From JAFGPL01 sp963781805 (GTDB lineage Bacteria; Bacteroidota; Bacteroidia; Bacteroidales; UBA10428): a DNA stretch of 64,000 bases. The translations under genes and the position numbers were made by a program. Below the pieces are notes generated by a model that saw only the letters and a list, made by a program, of their open reading frames with translations, had not been told where the DNA came from and searched no databases. Shown here piece by piece: positions 34,501 to 42,861 of the stretch; within the stretch, counting starts at the first letter, position 1; each line of letters opens with the position of its first letter. Location: positions 2,914,001 to 2,978,000 of the forward strand of contig CAWAHF010000004.1 of NCBI GenBank assembly GCA_963781805.1, in the 5' to 3' direction.

Positions 34501-35183
34501 GTGAAAGTGCTTGGAGGGAAATGGCCCGGCAGATTGCACATGAAATTAAAAATCCGCTCACACCTATGCGGTTAACCATTCAGCATCTGCAACGCGCATG
34601 GAAAGACAAAAAGGAGAATTATGCTGAAATACAGGAAAAAGTCACCCGGACCCTGATAGAACAAATTGACAACCTTTCAAAAATTGCTTCTGAGTTTTCG
34701 AATTTTGCACAAATGCCCAAAGCCAAATATCAGAAACTCGATCCGGGCTTAATTCTTCAAAATACAATTAGTTTATTTGCCACTTCTCAGGATATTTCCA
34801 TAAGTTTTTATTCTGATATCCAAGACGAAAAATACATATTTGCAGATAAAGAACAAATAACCAGAGTTTTTATTAATCTTTTCAACAATGCCATTCAATC
34901 TATTCCTGATGATAGAAAATGTGTTATTGAAGTTACGCTGGAAGAAAAAAATAAAAACATTCTGATAAAAATAAAAGACAATGGCAAAGGAATACAGGAT
35001 GATGTAAAGGATAAGCTTTTCACTCCGAATTTTACCACAAAAACAAGCGGAATGGGTTTAGGATTGGCTATTATTAAGGATATTGTTGAGAATATGGGCG
35101 GGAAAATATATTTTGAAACCGAACCGGGAAAAGGCACCACATTTTTCGTTGAACTACCGGAATATGAGGAAACCAGCGATTAA
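31512..35183 (+). CDS. Large polytopic membrane sensor histidine kinase (NtrY-like catalytic region)
   Basis: The 1223-residue protein has about twelve predicted membrane helices: one near the start, a block of about eight between 190 and 460, two near 700-760 and one near 905-930. Two extracytoplasmic regions lie between them (about 460-700 and 765-905). A HAMP-like linker (DTITKPLRLLQEKF) leads to the kinase core. The H-box is QIAHEIKNPLTPM with His1010; the N-box is FINLFNNAIQSI, then DNGKGI and SGMGLGLAI. The catalytic part is closest to NtrY. No response regulator gene is adjacent; rlmH precedes it by 36 bp. The ligand is unknown. Confidence 0.9.
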   Translation: MNNSLRLLIAGISLIILALFSDQIFSNLKYGKKDVEKFQKELEKKYSFLDNSIDILFKTGKIGPIDKFTEKGISFLVYKDNRLINYTSNSLSFPDFYDSVYFGSKLIFSCNAWYALKTYKFNNYNAVGLILIKKEYSYANQYLKDGFQKSFRLPASILIQIEKSKAVYPVYNQNGDYIFSLVVNNTLKYPWLKKNLASVFYLLSFVIILFFLTTIIKRVPNPVHRNWTIVAIAFLFLGFRIFQTVFRFPSGLYNNELFSPVSFANSELLPSLGDLFLNSILIVYIITRFNKDFFIPERLYSGKIKNENSLPVALIVGLVMYYLFINHLFTSLIVNSNISFEAYKITALNLFSIVGLVIIGILYTGLVLIIDKIAFVSKNNIRVEKLVVIFSIALIGGIVLLYLRGIRIDPYAVLFFFLFFTFIVIIRYKRDDLKNYSIQVILVLLFSIYSVYYISTTTIQKDRQNMRILVENLATEHDPIAELLLEEMSPEVTSDTTLAEMLFNLNISYPTINNYLRNNYFNGYLGRYDFRFYDCRPLDSVIFDMPSEYKYQCYDYFNSYINDQGMMLPNSRFYFLDNPNGRINYLGKFTYKSKSHVIKEISLFIELESRLVSEEFGYPELLLDNKLDKNSYLSEYSYAKYHNNNLITQSGDFHYSLTRDIYKEGEKEFSFLRFDNYDHLVYNVDNENTIILSKPSITFFNSLVSFSYIFVFYYVLLLLVLVCYNLAKSDKRIELNFKNKIQFSIISILLLSLILIGGGTIYFSLEQYQKKNYDNISEKIQSVYIELDHKLAYEDKLTEDWASENYENLDQLLQKFSDVFYTDINLFDPSGNLIATSRPEIFDRGLTGIKMNPIALNNMTIEKKAEYVHRENIGNLYFLSAYVPFLNANNQLLAYLNLPYFTKEELLKQEITTLTVAIINIYVLLILITIAVAIFISDTITKPLRLLQEKFGQIKLLKNHELIEYTGSDEVASLVQEYNRMVQELQKSAELLAKSERESAWREMARQIAHEIKNPLTPMRLTIQHLQRAWKDKKENYAEIQEKVTRTLIEQIDNLSKIASEFSNFAQMPKAKYQKLDPGLILQNTISLFATSQDISISFYSDIQDEKYIFADKEQITRVFINLFNNAIQSIPDDRKCVIEVTLEEKNKNILIKIKDNGKGIQDDVKDKLFTPNFTTKTSGMGLGLAIIKDIVENMGGKIYFETEPGKGTTFFVELPEYEETSD

Positions 35184-35300
35184 CCTTAGTACATAATTCT
35201 CACAGGGGATAATCAGGGTTTTAAATCCTTTTTCCAGTCGCATATTGAGTGAGTTGTTTAGATGTTGAAAATTTATTAATTTTTCGAATTTATTATTAAT

Positions 35301-35308
35301 TATATTTG
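35301..35308 (+). promoter_or_regulatory. Putative -7 element (TATATTTG) before the type B cargo gene
   Basis: The octamer fits TAnnTTTG exactly and lies 27 bp before the ATG at 35336. No TTG is seen at the right distance upstream, so the -33 part is missing and the call is weak. Confidence 0.25.
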
Positions 35309-35335
35309 ATTTTTGCAAACTGTTAACCATTTCGG

Positions 35336-38300
35336 ATGATCAGGAAAGTTATTGTAATAGTGTTTCTTTTGTCTACAGGATTTTGTCATTCTTTCTCGCA
35401 GGATATGATTAGCGGTACGGTAAATCATTATCTTAAAGTATTATCTGTTAGTACCGACCAGGTAACTTACAAGGATACGATTGCGGAAAGTAATTTCATT
35501 CAGGGCGATAAGGTCTTATTAATTCAAATGACAGGTGTGGATTTATATTATGATGGCTTTGGAGTTGGTTCACGCGGACAAGCCGACAGAGGCACAAAAA
35601 ATTCTGATCGAAATACAGGAAAATATGAAATATTGCAAATCGGAGAAGTAAATACAAGCACTAATACAATTGTATTTACTTCAGATTTAAACAAATCATT
35701 TGATAACGGAGAGAAGATACAACTTGTAAAGATACTGGAAAGTGACAATGCCATTATAAATGGCCCGTTAACTGCACAAGACTGGAATGGCAGTACCGGG
35801 GGAGTTCTTGCTCTTATCGTTTTTGACACCCTAACCTTTAATAATAATATCGATGTTTCTAATAAAGGTTTTAGGGGAGCCCAACCGGAAACCAATTATA
35901 CCGGAGGTTGTCGGACCAGTCCCGATACGATTAATTTTTATTCTACCGAACTTAACCGGGCAGGAAACAAAGGCGAAGGAAATATAACCACCGCTTTCCC
36001 TTATTCCAAGGGATGTTATTTTGCCTCATCAGGAGGAGGAGGAGGTAACGGACTGTTTGCCGGTGGCGGAGGCGGTGCAAACTATGGTGATGGAGGCAAT
36101 GGTGGAAGACAGGCGCAATCATGCCCTTTTTATCCTGAAGTTGCTATGGGAGGCTTAAACGGAAATGATTTCTACAACAATGGAAGTATTGTAATGGGCG
36201 GTGGCGGCGGAACCGGTGTGCAAAGCAGCACAACCACCGCATCAAAAGGCGGAGATGGCGGCGGCATTGTAATTATTGCAGCAGACGTCGTAAGAGGAAA
36301 TGGATCCATCCAGGCAAATGGAGAAAATGTTAACGGCGGCCCCTATAACGCAAGCGGTGGAGGCGGAGGCGCCGGCGGAACGGTACTCATTGATGCCACT
36401 ACTTTTTCAGGCAGTTTGTCTATTTCAGTGAAAGGAGGCAAAGGCGGAAATACCGGAAGCTATTGCACCGGTTCAGGCGGAGGCGGCGGCGGAGGGGTAT
36501 TCTGGTATTCCGGTCAGGTAAAACCATCCTTTACATTTGACACAATAGGTGGAGCACAAGGTACTATTTCTGGTTGTAATACTTACGGGTCCCCCGGATT
36601 ACCAGGCAAATTATATTCCTCGCTCCTGCTTCCTTTGAATGGATTTTTGTTTAATACCATTAAAGGGCAAGACACCATTTGTGCAGGACAACAACCAAAA
36701 CTATTGAAGGGCAGTGACCCGAAGGGCGGTGAAGGAATTTATACTTATAAATGGGAACAGAGTATCAATAAAATTTTGTGGACACCCGCGCAAGGAACAG
36801 GTGCAGATCAAAGGGATTTTACCCCGGCACCTTTAGATACAACTACCTCCTTCAGAAGAATTGTAAATGCGCCCGGTGCCAAACCACAGGCAGATACTGT
36901 TAGCAAATCAGTGGAGATTTATGTCTATCCTGCTATTAAAAACAATATAATTTCAGGTACCGATACTATTTGTTACAACCTCACAGCATTACCAATAACA
37001 GGACTTACGCCCACAGGAGGTAACGGATCATATACTTATCAATGGCAGGATAGTATCACCCTGTCAAACTGGAACAACATTGGAAGTTCTTCAACAACAA
37101 ACCTACCCTATTCTCCGGGAAAACTCACAGCCAGCAGGTATTATCGCAGGTTTATTACATCAACAAAATATTGTACTAACTATAGTAATAAAGAAACCGT
37201 AACCGTTTTGCCTTCAATTACAAATAATTTGTTTTTGCCCCAGGTAGATACGGTGATATGTCAGGGTTTAGCCCCGGGAAAATTAAGAGCCTCTCAACCT
37301 GCCAATGGAGATAATACGTATTTGTATCTCTGGCAAAAGAAAGACGCCGCAGTGTGGACAGATATACCATCAAGCAATCTGAAGGAAATTACAACCGGAA
37401 CTTTAGCAACAACCACTCAATACAGAAGAGTTGTATATTCGGGGAATGATAAAGCTTGTATTGATACTTCGGGAATTAAAAATGTTACAGTTTTAAATGC
37501 AATTACAAATAACAATATTTCGACAGATTCAGCCAGATACTGTGAAGGCGATTCTCCGCATATCTTAACAGGTTCATCTCCGGGAGGCGCTGACGGACCG
37601 GGATCATATTCCTATAAATGGCTGCAATATGTTGGGAGTTCCTGGAGTGAAATAAGCAGTGCAACAGGTAGCAACTATACCCATGGTACATTAACGCAAT
37701 CGATACAGTTTAAAAGAATCGCGATTTCAGGTACTTATGGAGCCTGTAAAGACACCACTTCTCCATTGAATCTTACGGTTATTCCGGCTATTATCAATAA
37801 CCTGGGCCTTAATGACCAGGAGATTTGTGAAAACAATACACCCCTTCCTTTCAATCCGCCTGCAGCCACCGGAGGTAATGGTTCTTATTCTTATGAATGG
37901 CTTAGCAGACTGGAAGGTGCATCATCATGGATCACAGCGCCCGGCCTTAATAACCAGATTGGTTATGCCTCTCCTGCCCTTGTTGATTCTTCGTCGTTTG
38001 CAAGACAAGTAACTTCAGATATCTGCACGGTGATAAGTAGCCCTGTTAATGTAATCGTTTATAAAACGATTAAAAATAACTCAATTACAGGCAATTCGAT
38101 AAAATACACATGCTACAATTCAAGTGAGGCTATGACCGGATCTGTACCAACAAATGGCAAACCCGGTGATTATTTGTATTTATGGCAAATGAGCTCAACC
38201 CTTACAGACTGGACAAGTGCTGCCGGTAAGTCTTCAAATAATACTTCAAATTTCGAAACCTCCGATTTGATTGCTCCAATGTATTATCGCCGTGTGGCTT

Positions 38301-39424
38301 ACTCACCCGCAACAAATTTTGTATGTGTTGATACAAGTGTATCCGTACAAGTATTGATTAATCAATTACCCACCGGCGACATAATCAGCGCTAAAGATAC
38401 CACCTGTGCTGGAGGAACCATACAACTTAAATATAACATCTCAGGCGAACATAGTCCGTGGATTGTAACTTTTGGAGATGTATCCTCCATCGGTTCACAT
38501 GAATCATTAGCCGAAGGAACCGACTCTGTTTCGTTTGAATTCTCCGGTACCCAGAATGTCCGTATGCTATCAATTACAGATGACAGCCTTTGTTTTGCTG
38601 ATTTGAGCTCGGCAACAGGTGTGGCGGAAGTCAAAGTTTATGACATTCCCGTTGCCAATGCAGGTGAAAATGATGAAATCTGTAGTAATCAATACACACT
38701 GAACGCGACGAAAAGCATTGCCAACACTACAGGTTTGTGGCAAAGTTCCATTGGGACTTTTAATGACCCTGCTACTGAGAATGCTACAATAACAATCAAT
38801 TCGTTTGTATCGGGTATTGTAAATGGATGGGTAAAATGGACAGAGACCAACTGGACCTGCCAGAATTCAGACAGCGTCTATTTAATATTCTATGAACAAC
38901 CTGCTACGATTGACGCTGGACCAGACCAAATGCTTGACTTTAAATTTCGGACCAGATTAGATGCGCTTCCACCATCTTTTGGCGGGGGTAAATGGACAGT
39001 TTCCAAAGGAGATGCGGTATTTGAAAATGATACCCTGGCAGTTACAAATGTTATGAATCTTGCATGGGATAACATACTCAAATGGACCGTTACAAACGGA
39101 ACCTGTCCTTCGATAACTGACAGTATGCATATTTTGGTTAACAATCTGAAACTCCAGAACGGAATTACGCCCGGTTCAGGAACAACCGGAGGATTATTTA
39201 AAATTGAGATAGCAAATGCCGAATATATTAAATTAACTATTTTTAACCGGTTAGGTCAGCAAGTATTCAAATCCGACAATTATACTGAAGAAAACTTTTG
39301 GGATGGAACCAATAAGAATAATCTTGAACTTCCCGAAGGAACCTATTTTTATGTTCTTATAGTGAAAATCAACGGATTGGAAAACGAATTTACGTATAAA
39401 AGTTATATTGAACTGATAAGATAA
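35336..39424 (+). CDS. Giant type B T9SS cargo: Gly-rich region, six Ig-like repeats, gliding-motility-type C-terminal domain
   Basis: This 1362-residue exported protein has a signal peptide (cut after about SFSQ). A beta-rich N-terminal domain is followed by a Gly-rich stretch with several GGGGG runs (about 231-385). Six Ig-like repeats of about 92-98 residues follow (about 440-1007), and then two or three further domains. The final about 95 residues fit the T9SS type B sorting domain (CHU_C type): KLTIFNRLGQQVFKSDNY, WDGTNKNN, LPEGTYFYVLIV and the end YIELIR. It should be exported by the type IX system and act at the surface as an adhesin-like protein. Its PorP/SprF partner starts directly after the stop. 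No enzymatic domain is seen. Confidence 0.88.
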   Translation: MIRKVIVIVFLLSTGFCHSFSQDMISGTVNHYLKVLSVSTDQVTYKDTIAESNFIQGDKVLLIQMTGVDLYYDGFGVGSRGQADRGTKNSDRNTGKYEILQIGEVNTSTNTIVFTSDLNKSFDNGEKIQLVKILESDNAIINGPLTAQDWNGSTGGVLALIVFDTLTFNNNIDVSNKGFRGAQPETNYTGGCRTSPDTINFYSTELNRAGNKGEGNITTAFPYSKGCYFASSGGGGGNGLFAGGGGGANYGDGGNGGRQAQSCPFYPEVAMGGLNGNDFYNNGSIVMGGGGGTGVQSSTTTASKGGDGGGIVIIAADVVRGNGSIQANGENVNGGPYNASGGGGGAGGTVLIDATTFSGSLSISVKGGKGGNTGSYCTGSGGGGGGGVFWYSGQVKPSFTFDTIGGAQGTISGCNTYGSPGLPGKLYSSLLLPLNGFLFNTIKGQDTICAGQQPKLLKGSDPKGGEGIYTYKWEQSINKILWTPAQGTGADQRDFTPAPLDTTTSFRRIVNAPGAKPQADTVSKSVEIYVYPAIKNNIISGTDTICYNLTALPITGLTPTGGNGSYTYQWQDSITLSNWNNIGSSSTTNLPYSPGKLTASRYYRRFITSTKYCTNYSNKETVTVLPSITNNLFLPQVDTVICQGLAPGKLRASQPANGDNTYLYLWQKKDAAVWTDIPSSNLKEITTGTLATTTQYRRVVYSGNDKACIDTSGIKNVTVLNAITNNNISTDSARYCEGDSPHILTGSSPGGADGPGSYSYKWLQYVGSSWSEISSATGSNYTHGTLTQSIQFKRIAISGTYGACKDTTSPLNLTVIPAIINNLGLNDQEICENNTPLPFNPPAATGGNGSYSYEWLSRLEGASSWITAPGLNNQIGYASPALVDSSSFARQVTSDICTVISSPVNVIVYKTIKNNSITGNSIKYTCYNSSEAMTGSVPTNGKPGDYLYLWQMSSTLTDWTSAAGKSSNNTSNFETSDLIAPMYYRRVAYSPATNFVCVDTSVSVQVLINQLPTGDIISAKDTTCAGGTIQLKYNISGEHSPWIVTFGDVSSIGSHESLAEGTDSVSFEFSGTQNVRMLSITDDSLCFADLSSATGVAEVKVYDIPVANAGENDEICSNQYTLNATKSIANTTGLWQSSIGTFNDPATENATITINSFVSGIVNGWVKWTETNWTCQNSDSVYLIFYEQPATIDAGPDQMLDFKFRTRLDALPPSFGGGKWTVSKGDAVFENDTLAVTNVMNLAWDNILKWTVTNGTCPSITDSMHILVNNLKLQNGITPGSGTTGGLFKIEIANAEYIKLTIFNRLGQQVFKSDNYTEENFWDGTNKNNLELPEGTYFYVLIVKINGLENEFTYKSYIELIR
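36646..38352 (+). repeat. Six tandem Ig-like coding repeats of about 95 codons
   Basis: Within the cargo protein, units begin with IxNN-type strands (IKNNII, ITNNLF, ITNNNI, IINNLG, IKNNSI, plus a diverged first unit). Each carries a cysteine soon after, then a GGNGSYTYxW-type core, a W about 15 residues later, and a YYRR or FRR strand near the end with a second cysteine. The copies differ strongly at the DNA level, so they are old duplications. Confidence 0.75.
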
Positions 39425-40342
39425 ATGATTAAGAGATTATTAATAATCGTATTGTTTTCAATTACTTATGTTACATTGACATTGAGCCAGGATCGTTCAA
39501 TCCTTTATAGTCAGTATCAGTTCAATGGTTTAATCCTAAATCCTGCCTATGCCGGAAGAAATGAGGTGTTTACATTTGCACTTTCTCACCGAAGTCAGTG
39601 GATTGGATTTGAGGGAGCTCCCAATACAAATACACTCACCCTCCACTGGCCCATGAAAAATATTCATACAGCGCTTGGTATTTTAGGATATCAGGAGCAG
39701 ATTGGATCCCGGAAATATTTAAGTTTGTATTTAAACTATGCGCACAGGTTTCAGGTTGGAAACGGTAAATTATCCTTAGGGCTCAAAGGTGGATTTTCCT
39801 CCGGAAGGTTTGACAGAATTGATTTGGGAGACGATACATACATTTTCAATGACAATTTTCAGAAATACTTTCTACCCAATTTCGGACTTGGAATCTATTA
39901 TTATACCAGACAATTCTATGCCGGAGCCTCGGTTCCTCTTATTTTAGGATATAAAGACGGAGGTGAAACAGTTGGATTACAGATTTACCACGATTTTAAA
40001 AAATACAGCTATTATTTTACCACCGGTTATTCCATACCCTTAAATAATCTTATAAAATTACAGCCATCCGTATTGGTGCATTACGAAATAAGTTACTCTA
40101 TAGAACCGGATTTCAATATAAATGTCGAGTACAAAAATATTTTCATTGCAGGACTGTCATACAGACCTCAGGAGGCTTTTGTTCTATTGTTCAATAGCAG
40201 AATCGGATATCAGACCAGATTTGGCATATCCTATGATTTTGGATTGGGTGCGTTAAGTAATTATCATCATGGGTCGTTCGAAATAAGCCTGCAATATGAA
40301 TTTGGATATAAAATAAAAGCATCAGATCCGGGAAATTTTTAA
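39425..40342 (+). CDS. PorP/SprF family T9SS outer-membrane protein (cargo-linked paralogue)
   Basis: The 305-residue protein has a signal peptide (cut after about LTLS) and the family opening SQYQFNGLILNPAYAGRNEVF, then HRSQWIGFEGAPNTNTL and an amphipathic strand series to YEFGYKI. It is a paralogue of the protein at 11183. The ATG directly follows the TAA of the cargo gene with no gap, so the two are co-translated. SprF-like proteins are needed for export of type B cargo such as SprB in Flavobacterium, and this pairing reproduces that logic. Confidence 0.9.
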   Translation: MIKRLLIIVLFSITYVTLTLSQDRSILYSQYQFNGLILNPAYAGRNEVFTFALSHRSQWIGFEGAPNTNTLTLHWPMKNIHTALGILGYQEQIGSRKYLSLYLNYAHRFQVGNGKLSLGLKGGFSSGRFDRIDLGDDTYIFNDNFQKYFLPNFGLGIYYYTRQFYAGASVPLILGYKDGGETVGLQIYHDFKKYSYYFTTGYSIPLNNLIKLQPSVLVHYEISYSIEPDFNINVEYKNIFIAGLSYRPQEAFVLLFNSRIGYQTRFGISYDFGLGALSNYHHGSFEISLQYEFGYKIKASDPGNF

Positions 40343-40345
40343 TAT

Positions 40346-41776
40346 ATGAAATTGCGTTGCTTAAATATTGTATTTGTCCTGTTTCACTTAGTATTGATGC
40401 AATCGTTTGCACAAAAATATTTTGCTATTCAAAACCTTTCTGTCAATACATCCGAATATGATGAATATGCTCCTATGTTTTATAAAAATGATATTGTCTT
40501 TGTCTCTAACCGAAAAAATGATGTTTTTGTTACCAATACGGATTTATCAGATAATTCATTATCGGATATTTACCTGGCAAAACAGCGCCGTCCCGGTAAA
40601 TATGGCGGCACTATAATATTTTCCAGGGATATATCAACCAGATACTATGAAGGACCTGTAACTTTTAACAAAGATGGAACAGTTATGTATTTTACCCGAA
40701 CCATTGATGTTACTAAAGGTTTTGGTAACAATCTGAGAGGTGATTCAACCTATGGTATTTTTTCTGCAGAACTTGTAAACGGACATTGGACAAATATTAC
40801 CCCACTTCGCTTTAACAAACTTAACTATAATCTTGGATTTCCTTTCCTGACGGAAGACGGTAAGATGTTATTCTTCTGTTCTGAAGATCCCAAAGGGTAT
40901 GGAGGATTTGATATTTATGTATCTAAATTCGAAAACAATATGTGGAGTTTACCAGTAAACCTCGGAGATAAGATCAATACCCCAAAAAATGAATTATTCC
41001 CGTTTTACCTTTCCAGCGGACGACTCTACTTTTCATCAAGGGGTCATGATGACAAGGAAGATTTGGATATATTCTATTCGGAATTGATTGATAATGAATG
41101 GCAGGAAGCCGTAAAACTTCCTGTACCGTTTAATTCGACTGCAGATGATTTCAGCTACATTATAAATGCAACGATGGATACCGGCTTTTTTGCATCAAAC
41201 CGGACACAATCCAGAGATATCTATATATTCACTTCAACCTTACCAGTCTTTTCAAATTGTCCAAAACAACAGGAGAACGATTATTGTTTCGTTTTTTATG
41301 AACAGGGAAGTATCGATCTCGATACAACCACTTTCCGGTATGAATGGGATTTGGGTGATGGTACAAAAATACGCGGACTTGAAGCAAATCATTGCTATGC
41401 AGCTCCAGGAACCTATACAGTTAAACTGAATGTTATAGATACTCTTACGGGAGAAGTGTACTTTAGTCAGGCTGAATATGAGCATCAGGTGGAAAAAATA
41501 GAGCAGGTTTACATTACTGCACCTGATACTTCCCTGGTGACAGATGATGTTAAATTCAACGGGAATGAAACCTATCTGAAAAATTTCACTATTGACAATT
41601 ATTACTGGGATTTTGGCGATGGAACCCGTGCAGAAGATATGACAGCAACTCATAAGTTCGACAAACCAGGGACCTATACTATTCAATTGGGTGTAACAAG
41701 TCAGGTAGAAAATAATCGACAGGTTCCTGAACAAAGATGTGTTACCAAACCTTTGGTAATTTTAAGAAAAAGATAA
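40346..41776 (+). CDS. Exported PD40-like propeller protein with two PKD domains
   Basis: The 476-residue protein has a signal peptide (cut after about SFAQ) and a PD40/WD40-like propeller with blades such as YAPMFYKNDIVFVSNR, GPVTFNKDGTVMYFTR, FPFLTEDGKMLFFCSEDPKGYGGFDIYV and FPFYLSSGRLYFSSRG. Two PKD domains follow (YEWDLGDGTKIRG / YAAPGTYTVKLNV and YYWDFGDGTRAEDM / FDKPGTYTIQLGV). It resembles the middle of PorE-like T9SS proteins but lacks their OmpA C-terminus. It begins 3 bp after the PorP/SprF gene in the cargo operon. It may bind the surface or the cargo; the exact role is unknown. Confidence 0.82.
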   Translation: MKLRCLNIVFVLFHLVLMQSFAQKYFAIQNLSVNTSEYDEYAPMFYKNDIVFVSNRKNDVFVTNTDLSDNSLSDIYLAKQRRPGKYGGTIIFSRDISTRYYEGPVTFNKDGTVMYFTRTIDVTKGFGNNLRGDSTYGIFSAELVNGHWTNITPLRFNKLNYNLGFPFLTEDGKMLFFCSEDPKGYGGFDIYVSKFENNMWSLPVNLGDKINTPKNELFPFYLSSGRLYFSSRGHDDKEDLDIFYSELIDNEWQEAVKLPVPFNSTADDFSYIINATMDTGFFASNRTQSRDIYIFTSTLPVFSNCPKQQENDYCFVFYEQGSIDLDTTTFRYEWDLGDGTKIRGLEANHCYAAPGTYTVKLNVIDTLTGEVYFSQAEYEHQVEKIEQVYITAPDTSLVTDDVKFNGNETYLKNFTIDNYYWDFGDGTRAEDMTATHKFDKPGTYTIQLGVTSQVENNRQVPEQRCVTKPLVILRKR

Positions 41777-41871
41777 TGAGCGTTTTATAACAAAATAATT
41801 TTTAGATCAAACTTTGATGTCAAATTTTCGTAAATTGTCTAAAATGTTAAATCTAATTTAATTGATTACAT

Positions 41872-42840
41872 ATGAAGTGGATTCTAAATTTAATTGTTGT
41901 AGGTTTAATTATTTCAGGTTCTGTTAAAAGTCAGCCTGTTCCGGCAGGTGATGAGAATATTCCTTATCTGATGACTTTTGGACCAAAAGCACAAAGATCA
42001 TGGGGAGACGATGATTTTTCGCAGACTTTTTTCTTCAGAATCCCTAAAGACTTCAAAGATCCAATCTATATTAAAGTTTATGATCCTGATATAGGCGGAT
42101 CGATAGATGAACTTAACGGTGTATTTGATACCAAAACCACTTTTTCGATATATGGCGGCAAAGAGTGTTTTACCAATAAAGATGCACAGGAAACACAACC
42201 GGTAGGTAATTATAAGAGCGGGAATCTTCTGGCTACAAAAACGTTTGGAGAAGATGCCCGATATGATAAAGGGTGGTATACGTTTGGCCCCTTCAATCCT
42301 ACCGAAGGTGAACTGGTCACCAAATTTGACGGCTATATCTTTAAAATTATAGCAGACGGAATTGCCGGGGACGACGGAAATTTATACCGGTATTACCTGA
42401 GCACAAGTCTTACTGAAAACAAACCTATTGAAGGAGCCAATGCATTTACCTATGAATACTCTTTCAGAATGTGGAATGATCCAAATGAAGTCTCTCATAT
42501 TTATCCGTATGTTGACGACAAAACCATAAGTGTAAAACTATCTAATTTTGACTGGGACGATGATGGTTTTATCCGAACCGTATCTGTTGCAAGACTTGGA
42601 CAAATGAGCAAAGTATCGAATCAGGATGAATGGGTGGAAGATGAATTTAAAATTCTGGATGAAGAGCATAACAAATCACTGGATATACAATTTATTAAAA
42701 GAAAAAATCCACCTGTACTTAATAATAATGTTGTTGTGAATGTAAGAAATCAGTATGGAGAATTACTGCCATTCTTTGTTATTCCAATTGGTGGTGTTCC
42801 GAAATATAAGTATTCAATTGGTGTTAAAAAAACAAACTAA
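41872..42840 (+). CDS. Exported protein of unknown function
   Basis: The 322-residue protein has a clear signal peptide (about 1-20, ending VKSQ). The mature part is acidic, with many aromatic and Asp/Gly residues (SWGDDDFSQTFFFRIPKDF, YIKVYDPDIGGSIDE, WYTFGPFNPTEGE, FIFKIIADGIAGDDGN-like), and reads as a beta-sandwich. I do not recognise a named family. It lies 95 bp after the PKD protein and 21 bp before the propeller-SpoIIE gene, all on one strand. Possible roles are an extracellular ligand or a periplasmic partner of either, which is inference. Confidence 0.68.
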   Translation: MKWILNLIVVGLIISGSVKSQPVPAGDENIPYLMTFGPKAQRSWGDDDFSQTFFFRIPKDFKDPIYIKVYDPDIGGSIDELNGVFDTKTTFSIYGGKECFTNKDAQETQPVGNYKSGNLLATKTFGEDARYDKGWYTFGPFNPTEGELVTKFDGYIFKIIADGIAGDDGNLYRYYLSTSLTENKPIEGANAFTYEYSFRMWNDPNEVSHIYPYVDDKTISVKLSNFDWDDDGFIRTVSVARLGQMSKVSNQDEWVEDEFKILDEEHNKSLDIQFIKRKNPPVLNNNVVVNVRNQYGELLPFFVIPIGGVPKYKYSIGVKKTN

Positions 42841-42861
42841 CGATCCACAAACAAACCTAAA

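Noticed and set aside
41252..41734. 160-codon minus-strand frame inside the PD40-PKD gene
   Set aside because: It lies opposite well-recognised PKD domains and resembles no protein.
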